From: PWQG01 sp040882255
Lineage (GTDB): Bacteria; Pseudomonadota; Gammaproteobacteria; Pseudomonadales; Pseudohongiellaceae
Assembly (NCBI GenBank): GCA_040882255.1
Contig: JBBEBP010000024.1
Span: 1-15,768, forward strand
Length of the DNA stretch: 15,768 nt
Direction: 5' to 3'
Shown here: positions 8,141-15,768 of the stretch, in pieces
Position numbering within the stretch: position 1 is the stretch's first letter
How the letters are laid out: each line of letters opens with the position of its first letter
The notes under the pieces: model-generated
What the model was told of the DNA's origin: nothing
The model's input: only the letters and a program-made list of their open reading frames with translations
The model's database searches: none
Translations under genes and position numbers: made by a program

Positions 8141-11100
8141 ATGAAAGACCTGCTGGGTTTGCTGAAGTCACAGTCACCATCCGATGAGTTTGATGCCATC
8201 AGGATCGGGCTGGCATCGCCCGAAATGATCCGCTCGTGGTCGTTCGGTGAAGTCAAGAAGCCGGAAACGATCAACTACCGTACGTTCAAGCCGGAACGCG
8301 ACGGGCTATTCTGCGCCAAGATCTTTGGTCCCGTGAAGGACTACGAGTGCCTGTGTGGCAAGTACAAGCGGCTCAAGCACCGTGGCGTGATCTGCGAGAA
8401 GTGCGGCGTGGAAGTCGCGTTGTCCAAGGTTCGGCGCGAGCGCATGGGGCACATTGACCTGGCAAGCCCTGTCGCGCATATCTGGTTCCTGAAGTCGCTG
8501 CCTTCCCGTATCGGCCTGTTGCTGGACATGACCCTGCGCGACATTGAGCGCATCCTCTACTTCGAGTCCTTCGTGGTGACCGATCCCGGCATGACCACGC
8601 TGGAGAAGGGCCAGTTGCTGACCGACGAGCAGTACTACGAGGCAATGGAAGAATTCAGCGATGAGTTCGAGGCCAAAATGGGTGCCGAGGCGGTCCAGCA
8701 GCTGATGAAGGATCTGGATCTGCCGGCCGAGGTCCAGCGTCTGCGTGACGAGATTCCGGCCACCAGTTCAGAGACCAAGCTGAAGAAGCTGTCCAAGCGT
8801 CTCAAGCTGTTGGAGGCCTTTGCTGACTCGGGTAACGATCCGGAATGGATGATTCTGACTGTGCTGCCGGTGCTGCCGCCGGATCTGCGCCCTCTGGTGC
8901 CGCTGGATGGTGGCCGGTTCGCGACATCGGATCTGAATGATCTGTATCGCCGGGTCATTAACCGTAACAATCGTCTGAAGCGGCTGCTGGATCTCAATGC
9001 GCCGGATATCATTGTGCGTAACGAGAAGCGCATGCTGCAGGAAGCGGTCGATGCGTTGCTGGACAACGGCCGACGTGGCCGTGCCATTACCGGTTCCAAC
9101 AAGCGCCCTCTGAAATCCCTGGCCGACATGATCAAGGGCAAGCAGGGCCGTTTCCGTCAGAACCTGCTGGGCAAGCGGGTTGACTACTCCGGCCGTTCCG
9201 TGATCGTGGTGGGGCCGACGCTCAAGCTGCATCAATGCGGTCTGCCCAAAAAAATGGCGCTTGAGCTGTTCAAGCCGTTCATCTTCGGCAAACTGGAGCG
9301 CCGGGGTCTGGCCACGACCATCAAGGCGGCCAAGAAAATGGTGGAGCGGGAAACTGCCGAGGTCTGGGATATCCTGGCCGAAGTGATCCGCGAGCACCCG
9401 GTGATGCTGAACCGGGCGCCCACTTTGCACCGGTTGGGTATCCAGGCGTTCGAGCCGGTACTGATCGAGGGCAAGGCCATACAGCTGCACCCGCTGGTCT
9501 GCGCCGCCTACAACGCCGACTTCGACGGTGACCAGATGGCTGTGCACGTGCCGCTGACACTGGAAGCGCAGCTGGAAGCCCGCACCCTGATGATGTCTAC
9601 CAACAACATCCTGGCGCCGGCTAGCGGCGAGCCGATCATCGTGCCGTCCCAGGACGTGGTGCTGGGCCTGTATTACATGACGCGTGAAGCCGTCAATGTG
9701 AAAGGCGAGGGCATGGTGTTCAGTGACGCGGACGAGGTAAAGCGCGCCTACGATACCGGGTACGTACATCTGCATACCCGTATCAAGTGCCGCATTACCG
9801 ATTTCGAGCTGAACGAGGCGGGTGAGAAAAATGCTGTGACCCGGCTGGTGGATACCACAGCCGGACGTGTGTTGCTCTTCAGTATCGTGCCGAAAGGGCT
9901 GCCCTTCTCCATGGTCAATCAGAAGATGGCCAAGAAGCAGATCTCGCAGATACTGAACGCCTGTTACCGTAACGTCGGTCTGAAGGAAACCGTGATTTTC
10001 GCGGACCAGTTGATGTACACCGGCTACAAGTATTCCACCTGGTCCGGCTCATCAATCGGCGTGAACGACTTCGTTATTCCTGACGAAAAGGAAAAGATTA
10101 TCGCCCGCGCCCACGCCGAAGTCGAGGAGATCGAGAGCCAGTACGCGTCCGGTCTCGTGACCCAGGGCGAGAAATACAACAAGGTCATCGACATCTGGTC
10201 ACGCGCCAATGACCTGGTGGCCAAATCCATGATGGATGGCCTGTCCACCGATATTGTGATCAACAAGGATGGCGAGGAAGAAGAGCAGGAGTCGTTCAAC
10301 TCCGTGTATGTCTATTCTGACTCCGGCGCTCGTGGCTCCCCGGCGCAGATCCGTCAACTGGCGGGCATGCGTGGTTTGATGGCCCGTCCGGACGGCTCGA
10401 TCATCGAGACACCGATCACCGCCAACTTCCGCGAAGGGTTGAGCGTGGTGCAGTACTTCACGTCCACCCACGGTGCCCGCAAGGGTCTGGCGGACACGGC
10501 TCTGAAGACGGCCAACTCCGGTTACCTGACACGGCGCCTGGTGGACATTTCCCAGGACCTGGTGATAACGGAAGAGGACTGCGGTACTGATTCCGGCCTG
10601 GAGATCCGTCCGGTCATCGAAGGCGGCGACATCATTGCACCGCTGGGAGACCGCGTACTCGGCCGGGTGACGGTCCGCGACGTGGTCGACGAGAAGACCG
10701 GCGAGGTGATTGTCGAGTCCGGTGTGCTGATTGACGAGAAGGCGGTCGAGCAGATCGACTCGGCGGGTGTGGATGAGGTGCATGTGCGCTCCGCGATCAC
10801 CTGTGATACCCGTTTCGGCGTCTGCCGTCAGTGTTACGGCCGCGACCTGGCACGTGGTCATCTGGCCAACGTCGGCGAGGCAGTGGGCGTGATCGCCGCT
10901 CAGTCCATCGGCGAGCCGGGTACCCAGCTGACCATGCGTACGTTCCACATCGGTGGTGCGGCGTCGCGGGCCACGGCTTCGGACAACGTGCAGGTCAAGA
11001 CCAGTGGTACGGTCCAGCTGTACAACATGAAGACGGTGGAAACGGCCAAGGGTGAGTTGGTGGCCGTGTCGCGTTCCGGTGAGCTGATCGTCAGTGACGA

Positions 11101-12364
11101 CGCGGGTCGAGAGCGTGAGAAGTACAAGATGCCGTATGGTGCTGTGATCAAACTGAAGGATGGCGATTCCGTCGAAGGCGGGCAGATCGTGGCGAACTGG
11201 GACCCACACACGCACCCGATTATCTCGGAAGTGCGGGGTACGGTGGCCTACTCGAACGTGGAGGAAGGCGTCACAGTGAAGCGTCAGACCGACGAAATCA
11301 CTGGTCTGTCCAGCCTCACGGTGCTGGACCCTGCCGAGCGTCCGTCTGCGGCCAAGGATCTTCGGCCGGCTGTGACCGTGCTGGATGCCAAGGGCAAGGA
11401 AGTGTTGATTCCGGGCACCACGGTGCCGGCACATTCCTTCCTGCCCGCGCACGCCATCATTGCGGTCAAGAATGGAGACACGCTGGAGATCGGCGATACG
11501 ATCGCCCGTATCCCGCAGGAGGGGTCCAAGACCCGCGACATCACTGGTGGTCTGCCGCGTGTGGCCGACCTGTTCGAGGCCCGCAAGCCCAAGGAAGCGG
11601 CCATTCTGGCGGAGATTTCCGGCACGGTGACCTTCGGCAAGGAAACCAAGGGCAAGCGTCGACTGATGATCACGCCGAAGGATGGCGAGGTGTTGGACGA
11701 TGGCAGCACGCATTACGAGGTGTTGATACCGAAGTGGCGTGCGCTGACCGTGTTCGAGGGGGAAACCATCGAGAAGGGCGAGGTGGTCTCCGACGGCCCG
11801 CCGTCACCGCACGACATTCTGCGTCTGAAAGGCGTCGAGGCCCTGGCCGAGTATATCGTCAATGAAGTGCAGGAGGTCTACCGTCTGCAGGGCGTGAAAA
11901 TCAACGACAAGCACATCGAGGTGATCGTCCGGCAGATGCTGCGCAAGGTCGAGGTTGGTGATCCCGGCGATTCCGCCTGGATCCGCGGCGAGCAGGCTTC
12001 ATACACCCAGCTGTTGGAAGACAACGAGAAGCTGCGGGCGGATGGCAAGATCGGCGCGAAATTCGAGCGTCAGCTGCTGGGTATCACCAAGGCGTCGCTG
12101 GCCACCGAGTCCTTCATCTCGGCTGCCTCCTTCCAGGAAACGACCCGGGTTCTGACCGAGGCGGCTGTCACTGGCAAGCGCGATTACCTGCGCGGTCTGA
12201 AGGAAAATGTCGTCGTGGGGCGTCTGATACCAGCTGGTACCGGGCTGACCTATCACGAGTCTCGCCGCCGGCGGGCAGCCGCCCAGGGTGAGGACGAGGC
12301 TTCATCCGTCAGTGCCAGTGATGTGGAAGCGGCGTTGACCGAGGCCCTGAAGGGCGAGGACTGA
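8141..12364 (+). CDS. rpoC: DNA-directed RNA polymerase subunit beta'
   Basis: RpoC carries the catalytic magnesium site and much of the DNA clamp of RNA polymerase. The product is 1407 residues, the same length as E. coli, and landmark residues fall on E. coli numbers. Zinc site 1 is C70, C72, C85 and C88. The catalytic NADFDGD motif is 458-464, with the magnesium-binding D460, D462 and D464. Zinc site 2 is C814, C888, C895 and C898. The long insert in the trigger loop (about 943-1130), typical of gammaproteobacteria, is present. I chose ATG 8141 (MKDLLGLLKSQ) over an in-frame ATG at 8114, because GGAGG at 8128-8132 serves it and the longer form would include the hairpin. Together with alpha, omega and sigma it forms the holoenzyme. 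No defects are seen. Confidence 0.99.
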   Translation: MKDLLGLLKSQSPSDEFDAIRIGLASPEMIRSWSFGEVKKPETINYRTFKPERDGLFCAKIFGPVKDYECLCGKYKRLKHRGVICEKCGVEVALSKVRRERMGHIDLASPVAHIWFLKSLPSRIGLLLDMTLRDIERILYFESFVVTDPGMTTLEKGQLLTDEQYYEAMEEFSDEFEAKMGAEAVQQLMKDLDLPAEVQRLRDEIPATSSETKLKKLSKRLKLLEAFADSGNDPEWMILTVLPVLPPDLRPLVPLDGGRFATSDLNDLYRRVINRNNRLKRLLDLNAPDIIVRNEKRMLQEAVDALLDNGRRGRAITGSNKRPLKSLADMIKGKQGRFRQNLLGKRVDYSGRSVIVVGPTLKLHQCGLPKKMALELFKPFIFGKLERRGLATTIKAAKKMVERETAEVWDILAEVIREHPVMLNRAPTLHRLGIQAFEPVLIEGKAIQLHPLVCAAYNADFDGDQMAVHVPLTLEAQLEARTLMMSTNNILAPASGEPIIVPSQDVVLGLYYMTREAVNVKGEGMVFSDADEVKRAYDTGYVHLHTRIKCRITDFELNEAGEKNAVTRLVDTTAGRVLLFSIVPKGLPFSMVNQKMAKKQISQILNACYRNVGLKETVIFADQLMYTGYKYSTWSGSSIGVNDFVIPDEKEKIIARAHAEVEEIESQYASGLVTQGEKYNKVIDIWSRANDLVAKSMMDGLSTDIVINKDGEEEEQESFNSVYVYSDSGARGSPAQIRQLAGMRGLMARPDGSIIETPITANFREGLSVVQYFTSTHGARKGLADTALKTANSGYLTRRLVDISQDLVITEEDCGTDSGLEIRPVIEGGDIIAPLGDRVLGRVTVRDVVDEKTGEVIVESGVLIDEKAVEQIDSAGVDEVHVRSAITCDTRFGVCRQCYGRDLARGHLANVGEAVGVIAAQSIGEPGTQLTMRTFHIGGAASRATASDNVQVKTSGTVQLYNMKTVETAKGELVAVSRSGELIVSDDAGREREKYKMPYGAVIKLKDGDSVEGGQIVANWDPHTHPIISEVRGTVAYSNVEEGVTVKRQTDEITGLSSLTVLDPAERPSAAKDLRPAVTVLDAKGKEVLIPGTTVPAHSFLPAHAIIAVKNGDTLEIGDTIARIPQEGSKTRDITGGLPRVADLFEARKPKEAAILAEISGTVTFGKETKGKRRLMITPKDGEVLDDGSTHYEVLIPKWRALTVFEGETIEKGEVVSDGPPSPHDILRLKGVEALAEYIVNEVQEVYRLQGVKINDKHIEVIVRQMLRKVEVGDPGDSAWIRGEQASYTQLLEDNEKLRADGKIGAKFERQLLGITKASLATESFISAASFQETTRVLTEAAVTGKRDYLRGLKENVVVGRLIPAGTGLTYHESRRRRAAAQGEDEASSVSASDVEAALTEALKGED

Positions 12365-12381
12365 TTGCTGTAAGGAGCGAA

Positions 12382-12416
12382 GCGGCGATTTGTGCCCGGT
12401 TGACGGGCATAACCGC
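12382..12416 (+). terminator. Hairpin after rpoC, possible weak terminator
   Basis: TTGTGCCCG (12390-12398) pairs with CGGGCATAA (12404-12412), with one G-T pair and the loop GTTGA. After an internal loop the stem is extended by GCGG (12382-12385) with CCGC (12413-12416). It lies 17 bases after the rpoC stop and just before the str promoter. No U run follows, so Rho-independent termination would be poor. It more likely stabilises the rpoC 3' end, with Rho or read-through beyond it. Confidence 0.5.
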
Positions 12417-12425
12417 TGCTTCCGG

Positions 12426-12454
12426 TTGACTAGCGGGTGCGGGATCATTACACT
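12426..12454 (+). promoter_or_regulatory. Sigma-70 promoter of the str operon
   Basis: The -35 box TTGACT (12426-12431; consensus TTGACA) and the -10 box TACACT (12449-12454; consensus TATAAT) are separated by exactly 17 bases. Transcription should begin near 12461, giving a leader of about 90 nt before rpsL. This is the clearest promoter in the window, and it fits the independent str operon (rpsL-rpsG-fusA-tuf) known in E. coli. The G/C-rich spacer, with CGGG and TGCGGG, may make it responsive to growth-rate control, but I cannot show that. Confidence 0.8.
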
Positions 12455-12478
12455 CTCGCATCCTTTATCCTCGGATTT

Positions 12479-12525
12479 CTGCGAGTACCGTGACCCTCCG
12501 GTTGCCGTACAGTCGGGAATCGCAG
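12479..12525 (+). promoter_or_regulatory. Folded 5' leader of rpsL
   Basis: CTGCGA (12479-12484) pairs with TCGCAG (12520-12525). The 5' strand continues without a break into GTAC (12485-12488), which pairs with GTAC (12507-12510), leaving a 9-nt bulge on the 3' side. An alternative inner stem is ACCG (12487-12490)/CGGT (12499-12502). The stem ends 15 bases before the rpsL ribosome site AGGAG (12541-12545). Its function is unknown; it may only stabilise the leader. Confidence 0.4.
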
Positions 12526-12551
12526 GTTCATGAATTGTGTAGGAGTACTGA

Positions 12552-12923
12552 ATGGCAACGATCAACCAGTTGGTGCGCAAGCCCCGCAAGAGCAAGGTCG
12601 CCAAGAACGACGTTCCGGCTCTGCAGGGATGCCCCCAAAAGCGCGGCGTATGCACCCGCGTCTATACCACCACCCCGAAGAAGCCGAACTCGGCGCTGCG
12701 GAAGGTCTGTCGTGTTCGGCTGACCAACGGCTATGAAGTCACCTCCTACATTGGCGGTGAGGGTCACAACCTGCAGGAACACTCCGTGGTACTGATTCGC
12801 GGCGGTCGGGTAAAGGACCTTCCTGGTGTGCGATACCACACCGTGCGCGGCAGTCTGGACACTTCCGGTGTCAATGATCGTCGCCAGGGGCGCTCCAAGT
12901 ACGGGGCCAAGCGACCGAAGTAA
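12552..12923 (+). CDS. rpsL: 30S ribosomal protein S12
   Basis: S12 sits at the decoding centre, next to helix 44 of 16S rRNA, and sets reading accuracy. The 123-residue product carries the universal segments TTTPKKPNSALRK (39-51) and GRVKDLPGVRYH (85-96). K43 and K88, where streptomycin-resistance changes usually occur, are both lysine, so a streptomycin-sensitive ribosome is predicted. The Asp at 89 that is often methylthiolated is present. ATG 12552 follows AGGAG (12541-12545) by six bases. It is the first gene after the promoter at 12426-12454. Length and sequence are the family norm. Confidence 0.99.
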   Translation: MATINQLVRKPRKSKVAKNDVPALQGCPQKRGVCTRVYTTTPKKPNSALRKVCRVRLTNGYEVTSYIGGEGHNLQEHSVVLIRGGRVKDLPGVRYHTVRGSLDTSGVNDRRQGRSKYGAKRPK

Positions 12924-12950
12924 ACGGTTGCCGTAACAGAATCACTAGCG

Positions 12951-12980
12951 GGCGCCGTGCCGGAGAGGGACGGCGCCTTT
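12951..12980 (+). promoter_or_regulatory. GC hairpin in the rpsL-rpsG gap, candidate S7 site or attenuator
   Basis: GGCGCCGT (12951-12958) pairs perfectly with ACGGCGCC (12970-12977) around an 11-nt loop, followed by TTT (12978-12980). Downstream, GGCC at 12987-12990 could pair with GGCC at 13021-13024. In E. coli S7 binds the rpsL-rpsG gap and represses its own translation and that of downstream genes. The 139-nt gap is long enough for such a site. The short T run also permits weak attenuation. Which role holds is not decided by the sequence. Confidence 0.5.
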
Positions 12981-13062
12981 CAGTAAGGCCATGTGCCTGT
13001 GCCGGACAGCGACAGACTGCGGCCGGGGAATCATGGAATGACCTGAACCAAAGAGGTATGTC

Positions 13063-13533
13063 ATGCCCAGAAGAAGAGTAGCCGCCAAACGCGAGATATT
13101 GCCCGATGCCAAGTTTGGCAGCCAGGTGCTCGCCAAGTTCATGAACCACGTGATGGTCAGTGGCAAGAAGTCCGTAGCGGAAACCATCATCTACGGTGCT
13201 CTGGATATCGTAAAGGAGCGCACCGGCGGTGATCCGCTGGAGAAGTTCGAGGAAGCACTGGACGCGATCGCACCGATGGTGGAAGTGAAGTCCCGCCGTG
13301 TGGGCGGTGCCACCTATCAGGTACCTGTTGAAGTCCGAGTGGAGCGCCGCAACGCGCTGGCCATGCGCTGGCTGGTGGAGCATGCCCGCAAGCGCGGCGA
13401 GAAATCCATGGTGCTGCGCCTGGCAGGCGAGATCGCCGATGCCTCCGAAGGCAAGGGCAGCGCTGTCAAGAAGCGGGAAGACGTACACCGTATGGCGGAA
13501 GCCAACAAGGCATTCTCCCATTACCGCTTCTGA
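13063..13533 (+). CDS. rpsG: 30S ribosomal protein S7
   Basis: S7 starts assembly of the 30S head by binding the 3' domain of 16S rRNA, and it contacts E-site tRNA. The 156-residue product (family norm) begins MPRRRVAAKREILPDAK. It has the conserved MVEVKSRRVGGATYQVPVEV segment (about 86-105) that forms the beta-hairpin arm, and it ends in a helical, basic region before AFSHYRF. ATG 13063 is served by AGAGG (13052-13056). It is the second gene of the str operon. In E. coli S7 is the operon's translational repressor, and the folded gap upstream is consistent with this. A tandem CATT run (13544-13555) lies just after the stop. Confidence 0.98.
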   Translation: MPRRRVAAKREILPDAKFGSQVLAKFMNHVMVSGKKSVAETIIYGALDIVKERTGGDPLEKFEEALDAIAPMVEVKSRRVGGATYQVPVEVRVERRNALAMRWLVEHARKRGEKSMVLRLAGEIADASEGKGSAVKKREDVHRMAEANKAFSHYRF

Positions 13534-13578
13534 TCAGACGGATCATTCATTCATTCTTAACGCGATATAGGTGCGATT

Positions 13579-15669
13579 GTGGCCAGAAAAACTCCTTTGA
13601 GCCGGTATAGAAATATTGGTATATGCGCTCACGTGGACGCCGGTAAAACCACGACTACAGAGCGGGTGCTGTTCTACACCGGTATTTCTCACAAACTCGG
13701 TGAGGTGCACGACGGCGCCGCCGTCATGGACTGGATGGAGCAGGAGCAGGAGCGTGGTATCACCATCACCTCGGCTGCGACCACCTGTTTCTGGAGCGGC
13801 ATGGCCCTACAGTACCCCGAGCACCGGGTGAACATCATCGATACGCCGGGGCACGTGGACTTCACCATCGAAGTGGAGCGCTCTCTTCGCGTGCTCGACG
13901 GCGCGATCGTTGTGCTCTGCGGTTCCTCCGGCGTGCAGCCGCAGACCGAGACTGTATGGCGTCAGGCCAATCGTTATGAAGTGCCGAGGATGGTGTTCGT
14001 CAATAAGATGGACCGTGCCGGTGCCGATTACCTGCGCGTGGTCAAACAGCTCAAGGACCGGCTGAATGCCGTTCCCGTGCCGCTGCAGTTGACCATCGGC
14101 TCGGAGGACGAGTTCCGGGGCGTGGTCGATCTGGTCAAGATGAAGGCGATCATCTGGAGCGAAGACGACATGGGGGCGACCTTCGAGTACGAGGACATCC
14201 CCGCCGACATGCAGGCGGATTGCGAACATTGGCGGGAGCAGCTCGTCGAGGCGGCAGCCGAAGCCAATGAGGAGCTGATGGACAAGTACCTCGAGGGTGG
14301 TGAACTCACTGAAGAAGAGGTCAAGAAGGGCATCCGGGCACGCACCCTGGCCAACGAGATCGTGCCGGTACTGGGCGGTTCGGCCTTCAAGAACAAGGGC
14401 GTGCAGGCGATGCTGGATGCCGTCATCGACTACCTGCCCTCCCCGACGGAAGTGCGCGCCATTGAGGGCGAGCTGCCGGACGGATCGACCACGACGCGTG
14501 AGTCCGACGACGAGCAGCCGTTTGCGGCACTGGCATTCAAGATTGCCACGGACCCTTATGTGGGCACGCTGACGTTCTTCCGTGTCTACTCGGGCGTACT
14601 GCGCTCGGGCGATGCAGTGTATAACCCGCTCAAGAGCAAGAAGGAGCGCGTCGGTCGTATGGTGCAGATGCACTCCAACAACCGCGAAGAGATCAAGGAA
14701 GTGCGCGCTGGCGATATCGCCGCAGCCGTTGGTCTGAAAGACGTGACCACGGGTGAGACGCTGTGTGACCCTGACAACCACATCACATTGGAGCGCATGG
14801 ACTTCCCGGATCCGGTGATCTCTGTGGCGGTGGAGCCGAAAACCAAGGCCGACCAGGAAAAAATGGGTGTGGCACTGGGCAAGCTGGCTCAGGAAGACCC
14901 TTCGTTCCGCGTAGAGACCGATGAAGAGTCCGGCCAGACCATCATTTCCGGTATGGGTGAGTTGCACCTGGACGTGCTGGTCGACCGTATGCGCCGGGAG
15001 TTTGGCGTTGAAGCGAATATCGGCAAGCCGCAGGTCGCCTACCGTGAGACGATCCGCAAGACCGTCGAAGTGGAAGGCAAGCACGTCAAACAGTCCGGCG
15101 GCCGCGGTCAGTACGGTCACGTATGGCTCCGTCTCGAGCCGCTGGATCCCGATGCCGAATACGAGTTCGAGAACAAGATCGTTGGCGGTTCGGTCCCCAA
15201 GGAGTACATTCCAGCGGTCGACCGTGGTGTCCAGGAGCAGATGAAGAACGGCGTACTGGCCGGATACCCCCTCCTGGCCATGAAAGTGACGCTGTATGAC
15301 GGTTCATTCCACGACGTCGACTCCAGTGAGATGGCGTTCAAGATCGCCGGCTCCATGGCGCTCAAGAAGGGTGCCCTGCAGGCGGGTGCCGTGTTGCTCG
15401 AGCCGATCATGAAGGTGGAAGTGGTCACGCCGGAAGAGAATATGGGCGATGTCATGGGCGACCTGAACCGCCGTCGCGGTATGGTGCAGGGTATGGAAGA
15501 CACCAGTGCCGGCAAGGTCATCGATGCCGAGGTGCCGCTGTCCGAGATGTTCGGTTATGCCACGGATCTGCGTTCCATCAGCCAGGGTCGTGCCACCTAT
15601 ACCATGGAGTTCCTGAAATACGGTGAGGTGCCGTCCAATGTGGCGGAAGGCATCATCAACCAGGGCTGA
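13579..15669 (+). CDS. fusA: Elongation factor G
   Basis: EF-G is the GTPase that drives translocation of tRNA and mRNA on the ribosome and, with RRF, ribosome recycling. The product is 696 residues (E. coli 704). G motifs are complete: AHVDAGKT (17-24), ERGITITSAATT (switch I end, about 59-70), DTPGH (88-92, with catalytic His92) and NKMD (142-145). Domain II follows from about 295, domain III from about 405, domain IV from about 480, and domain V from about 605. The start is GTG 13579; only a weak AGGTG (13569-13573) precedes it, so coupling to rpsG, 45 bases upstream, may help. A second EF-G paralogue elsewhere is common in Pseudomonas relatives; this is the canonical str-operon copy. Confidence 0.99.
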   Translation: MARKTPLSRYRNIGICAHVDAGKTTTTERVLFYTGISHKLGEVHDGAAVMDWMEQEQERGITITSAATTCFWSGMALQYPEHRVNIIDTPGHVDFTIEVERSLRVLDGAIVVLCGSSGVQPQTETVWRQANRYEVPRMVFVNKMDRAGADYLRVVKQLKDRLNAVPVPLQLTIGSEDEFRGVVDLVKMKAIIWSEDDMGATFEYEDIPADMQADCEHWREQLVEAAAEANEELMDKYLEGGELTEEEVKKGIRARTLANEIVPVLGGSAFKNKGVQAMLDAVIDYLPSPTEVRAIEGELPDGSTTTRESDDEQPFAALAFKIATDPYVGTLTFFRVYSGVLRSGDAVYNPLKSKKERVGRMVQMHSNNREEIKEVRAGDIAAAVGLKDVTTGETLCDPDNHITLERMDFPDPVISVAVEPKTKADQEKMGVALGKLAQEDPSFRVETDEESGQTIISGMGELHLDVLVDRMRREFGVEANIGKPQVAYRETIRKTVEVEGKHVKQSGGRGQYGHVWLRLEPLDPDAEYEFENKIVGGSVPKEYIPAVDRGVQEQMKNGVLAGYPLLAMKVTLYDGSFHDVDSSEMAFKIAGSMALKKGALQAGAVLLEPIMKVEVVTPEENMGDVMGDLNRRRGMVQGMEDTSAGKVIDAEVPLSEMFGYATDLRSISQGRATYTMEFLKYGEVPSNVAEGIINQG

Positions 15670-15707
15670 AACTGTAATTGAATACCGATACTGAATGAGG
15701 TGATATT

Positions 15708-15768
15708 GTGGGAAAGGCAAAGTTTGAAAGAAACAAGCCCCACGTGAACGTGGGCACGATCGGACACG
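15708..15768 (+). CDS. tuf: Elongation factor Tu, 5' end only
   Basis: The first 20 codons are present, reading MGKAKFERNKPHVNVGTIGH, the typical EF-Tu N-terminus leading into the P-loop (GHVDHGKT), which lies beyond the window. The start is GTG 15708. It is preceded by GAGGTGAT (15697-15704), an eight-base match to the anti-Shine-Dalgarno end of 16S rRNA, which suits a very highly expressed protein. The gene follows fusA by 38 bases and is the last visible member of the str operon. It is the second tuf copy here; the 3' end of another is at 1-54. The rest cannot be assessed. Confidence 0.97.
   Translation, partial: MGKAKFERNKPHVNVGTIGH

Noticed and set aside
10199..11713. 504-codon open frame on the minus strand inside rpoC
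   Set aside because: It is the reverse shadow of a conserved, codon-biased gene. Its product is unusually rich in His, Arg and Gln with no recognisable domain.
13544..13555. Tandem CATT x3 after rpsG
   Set aside because: Too short to be more than a chance repeat; noted only in the rpsG entry.
13807..15120. 437-codon open frame on the minus strand inside fusA
   Set aside because: Antisense shadow of fusA; no domain or ribosome site recognised.
15678..15692. TTGAAT and GATACT as a promoter for the second tuf
   Set aside because: The two boxes are almost adjacent, and no -35 box lies 17 bases before GATACT.

Overview
The window is a core translation/transcription block of a gammaproteobacterium. 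The gene order is tuf (3' end), tRNA-Trp, secE, nusG, rplK, rplA, rplJ, rplL, rpoB, rpoC, rpsL, rpsG, fusA, tuf (5' end), all on the + strand. From memory, Pseudomonas and several related marine gammaproteobacteria share this order, including the tRNA-Trp between the first tuf and secE and the second tuf after fusA. E. coli instead has its two tuf genes far apart. RpoC (1407 codons) keeps its zinc-binding and catalytic residues at the E. coli numbers, and RpoB differs from E. coli mainly in a known variable region. I place the organism in the Pseudomonadales/Oceanospirillales-like gammaproteobacteria with moderately high GC, and I cannot resolve the genus.

Layout. Positions 1-300 hold the last codons of one tuf gene, a terminator-like hairpin, tRNA-Trp(CCA) and two further inverted repeats. 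Positions 301-1219 hold secE and nusG, followed by a GC hairpin with a T run. Positions 1295-2498 are a structured leader, rplK and rplA, with one base between the two genes. Positions 2499-3731 are a 267-nt structured leader (the expected L10/L12 binding region), rplJ and rplL. Positions 3732-3967 hold two large hairpins (a likely attenuator and an RNase III-type stem) before rpoB. rpoB and rpoC occupy 3968-12364. A near-consensus sigma-70 promoter at 12426-12454 starts the str operon: rpsL, rpsG, fusA and the second tuf, which runs off the window.

How the genes work together. SecE is part of the protein-export channel. NusG links RNA polymerase to Rho or to the ribosome. L11, L1, L10 and L7/L12 form the ribosomal stalks and GTPase-associated centre, where EF-G and EF-Tu act. 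RpoB and RpoC are the catalytic subunits of RNA polymerase. S12 and S7 are 30S proteins of the decoding and head regions. The non-coding gaps carry folds placed where E. coli has ribosomal-protein feedback sites and the rplL-rpoB attenuator.

I see no mobile element, CRISPR array, phage gene or accessory cassette, and no evidence of a new biological system. All coding genes look intact and ordinary. The observations worth checking are in the RNA structures of the gaps, above all an inverted repeat that captures the 3' end of tRNA-Trp. No gene-free stretch exceeds 300 bases; the longest are 2499-2765 and 3732-3967, both described below.
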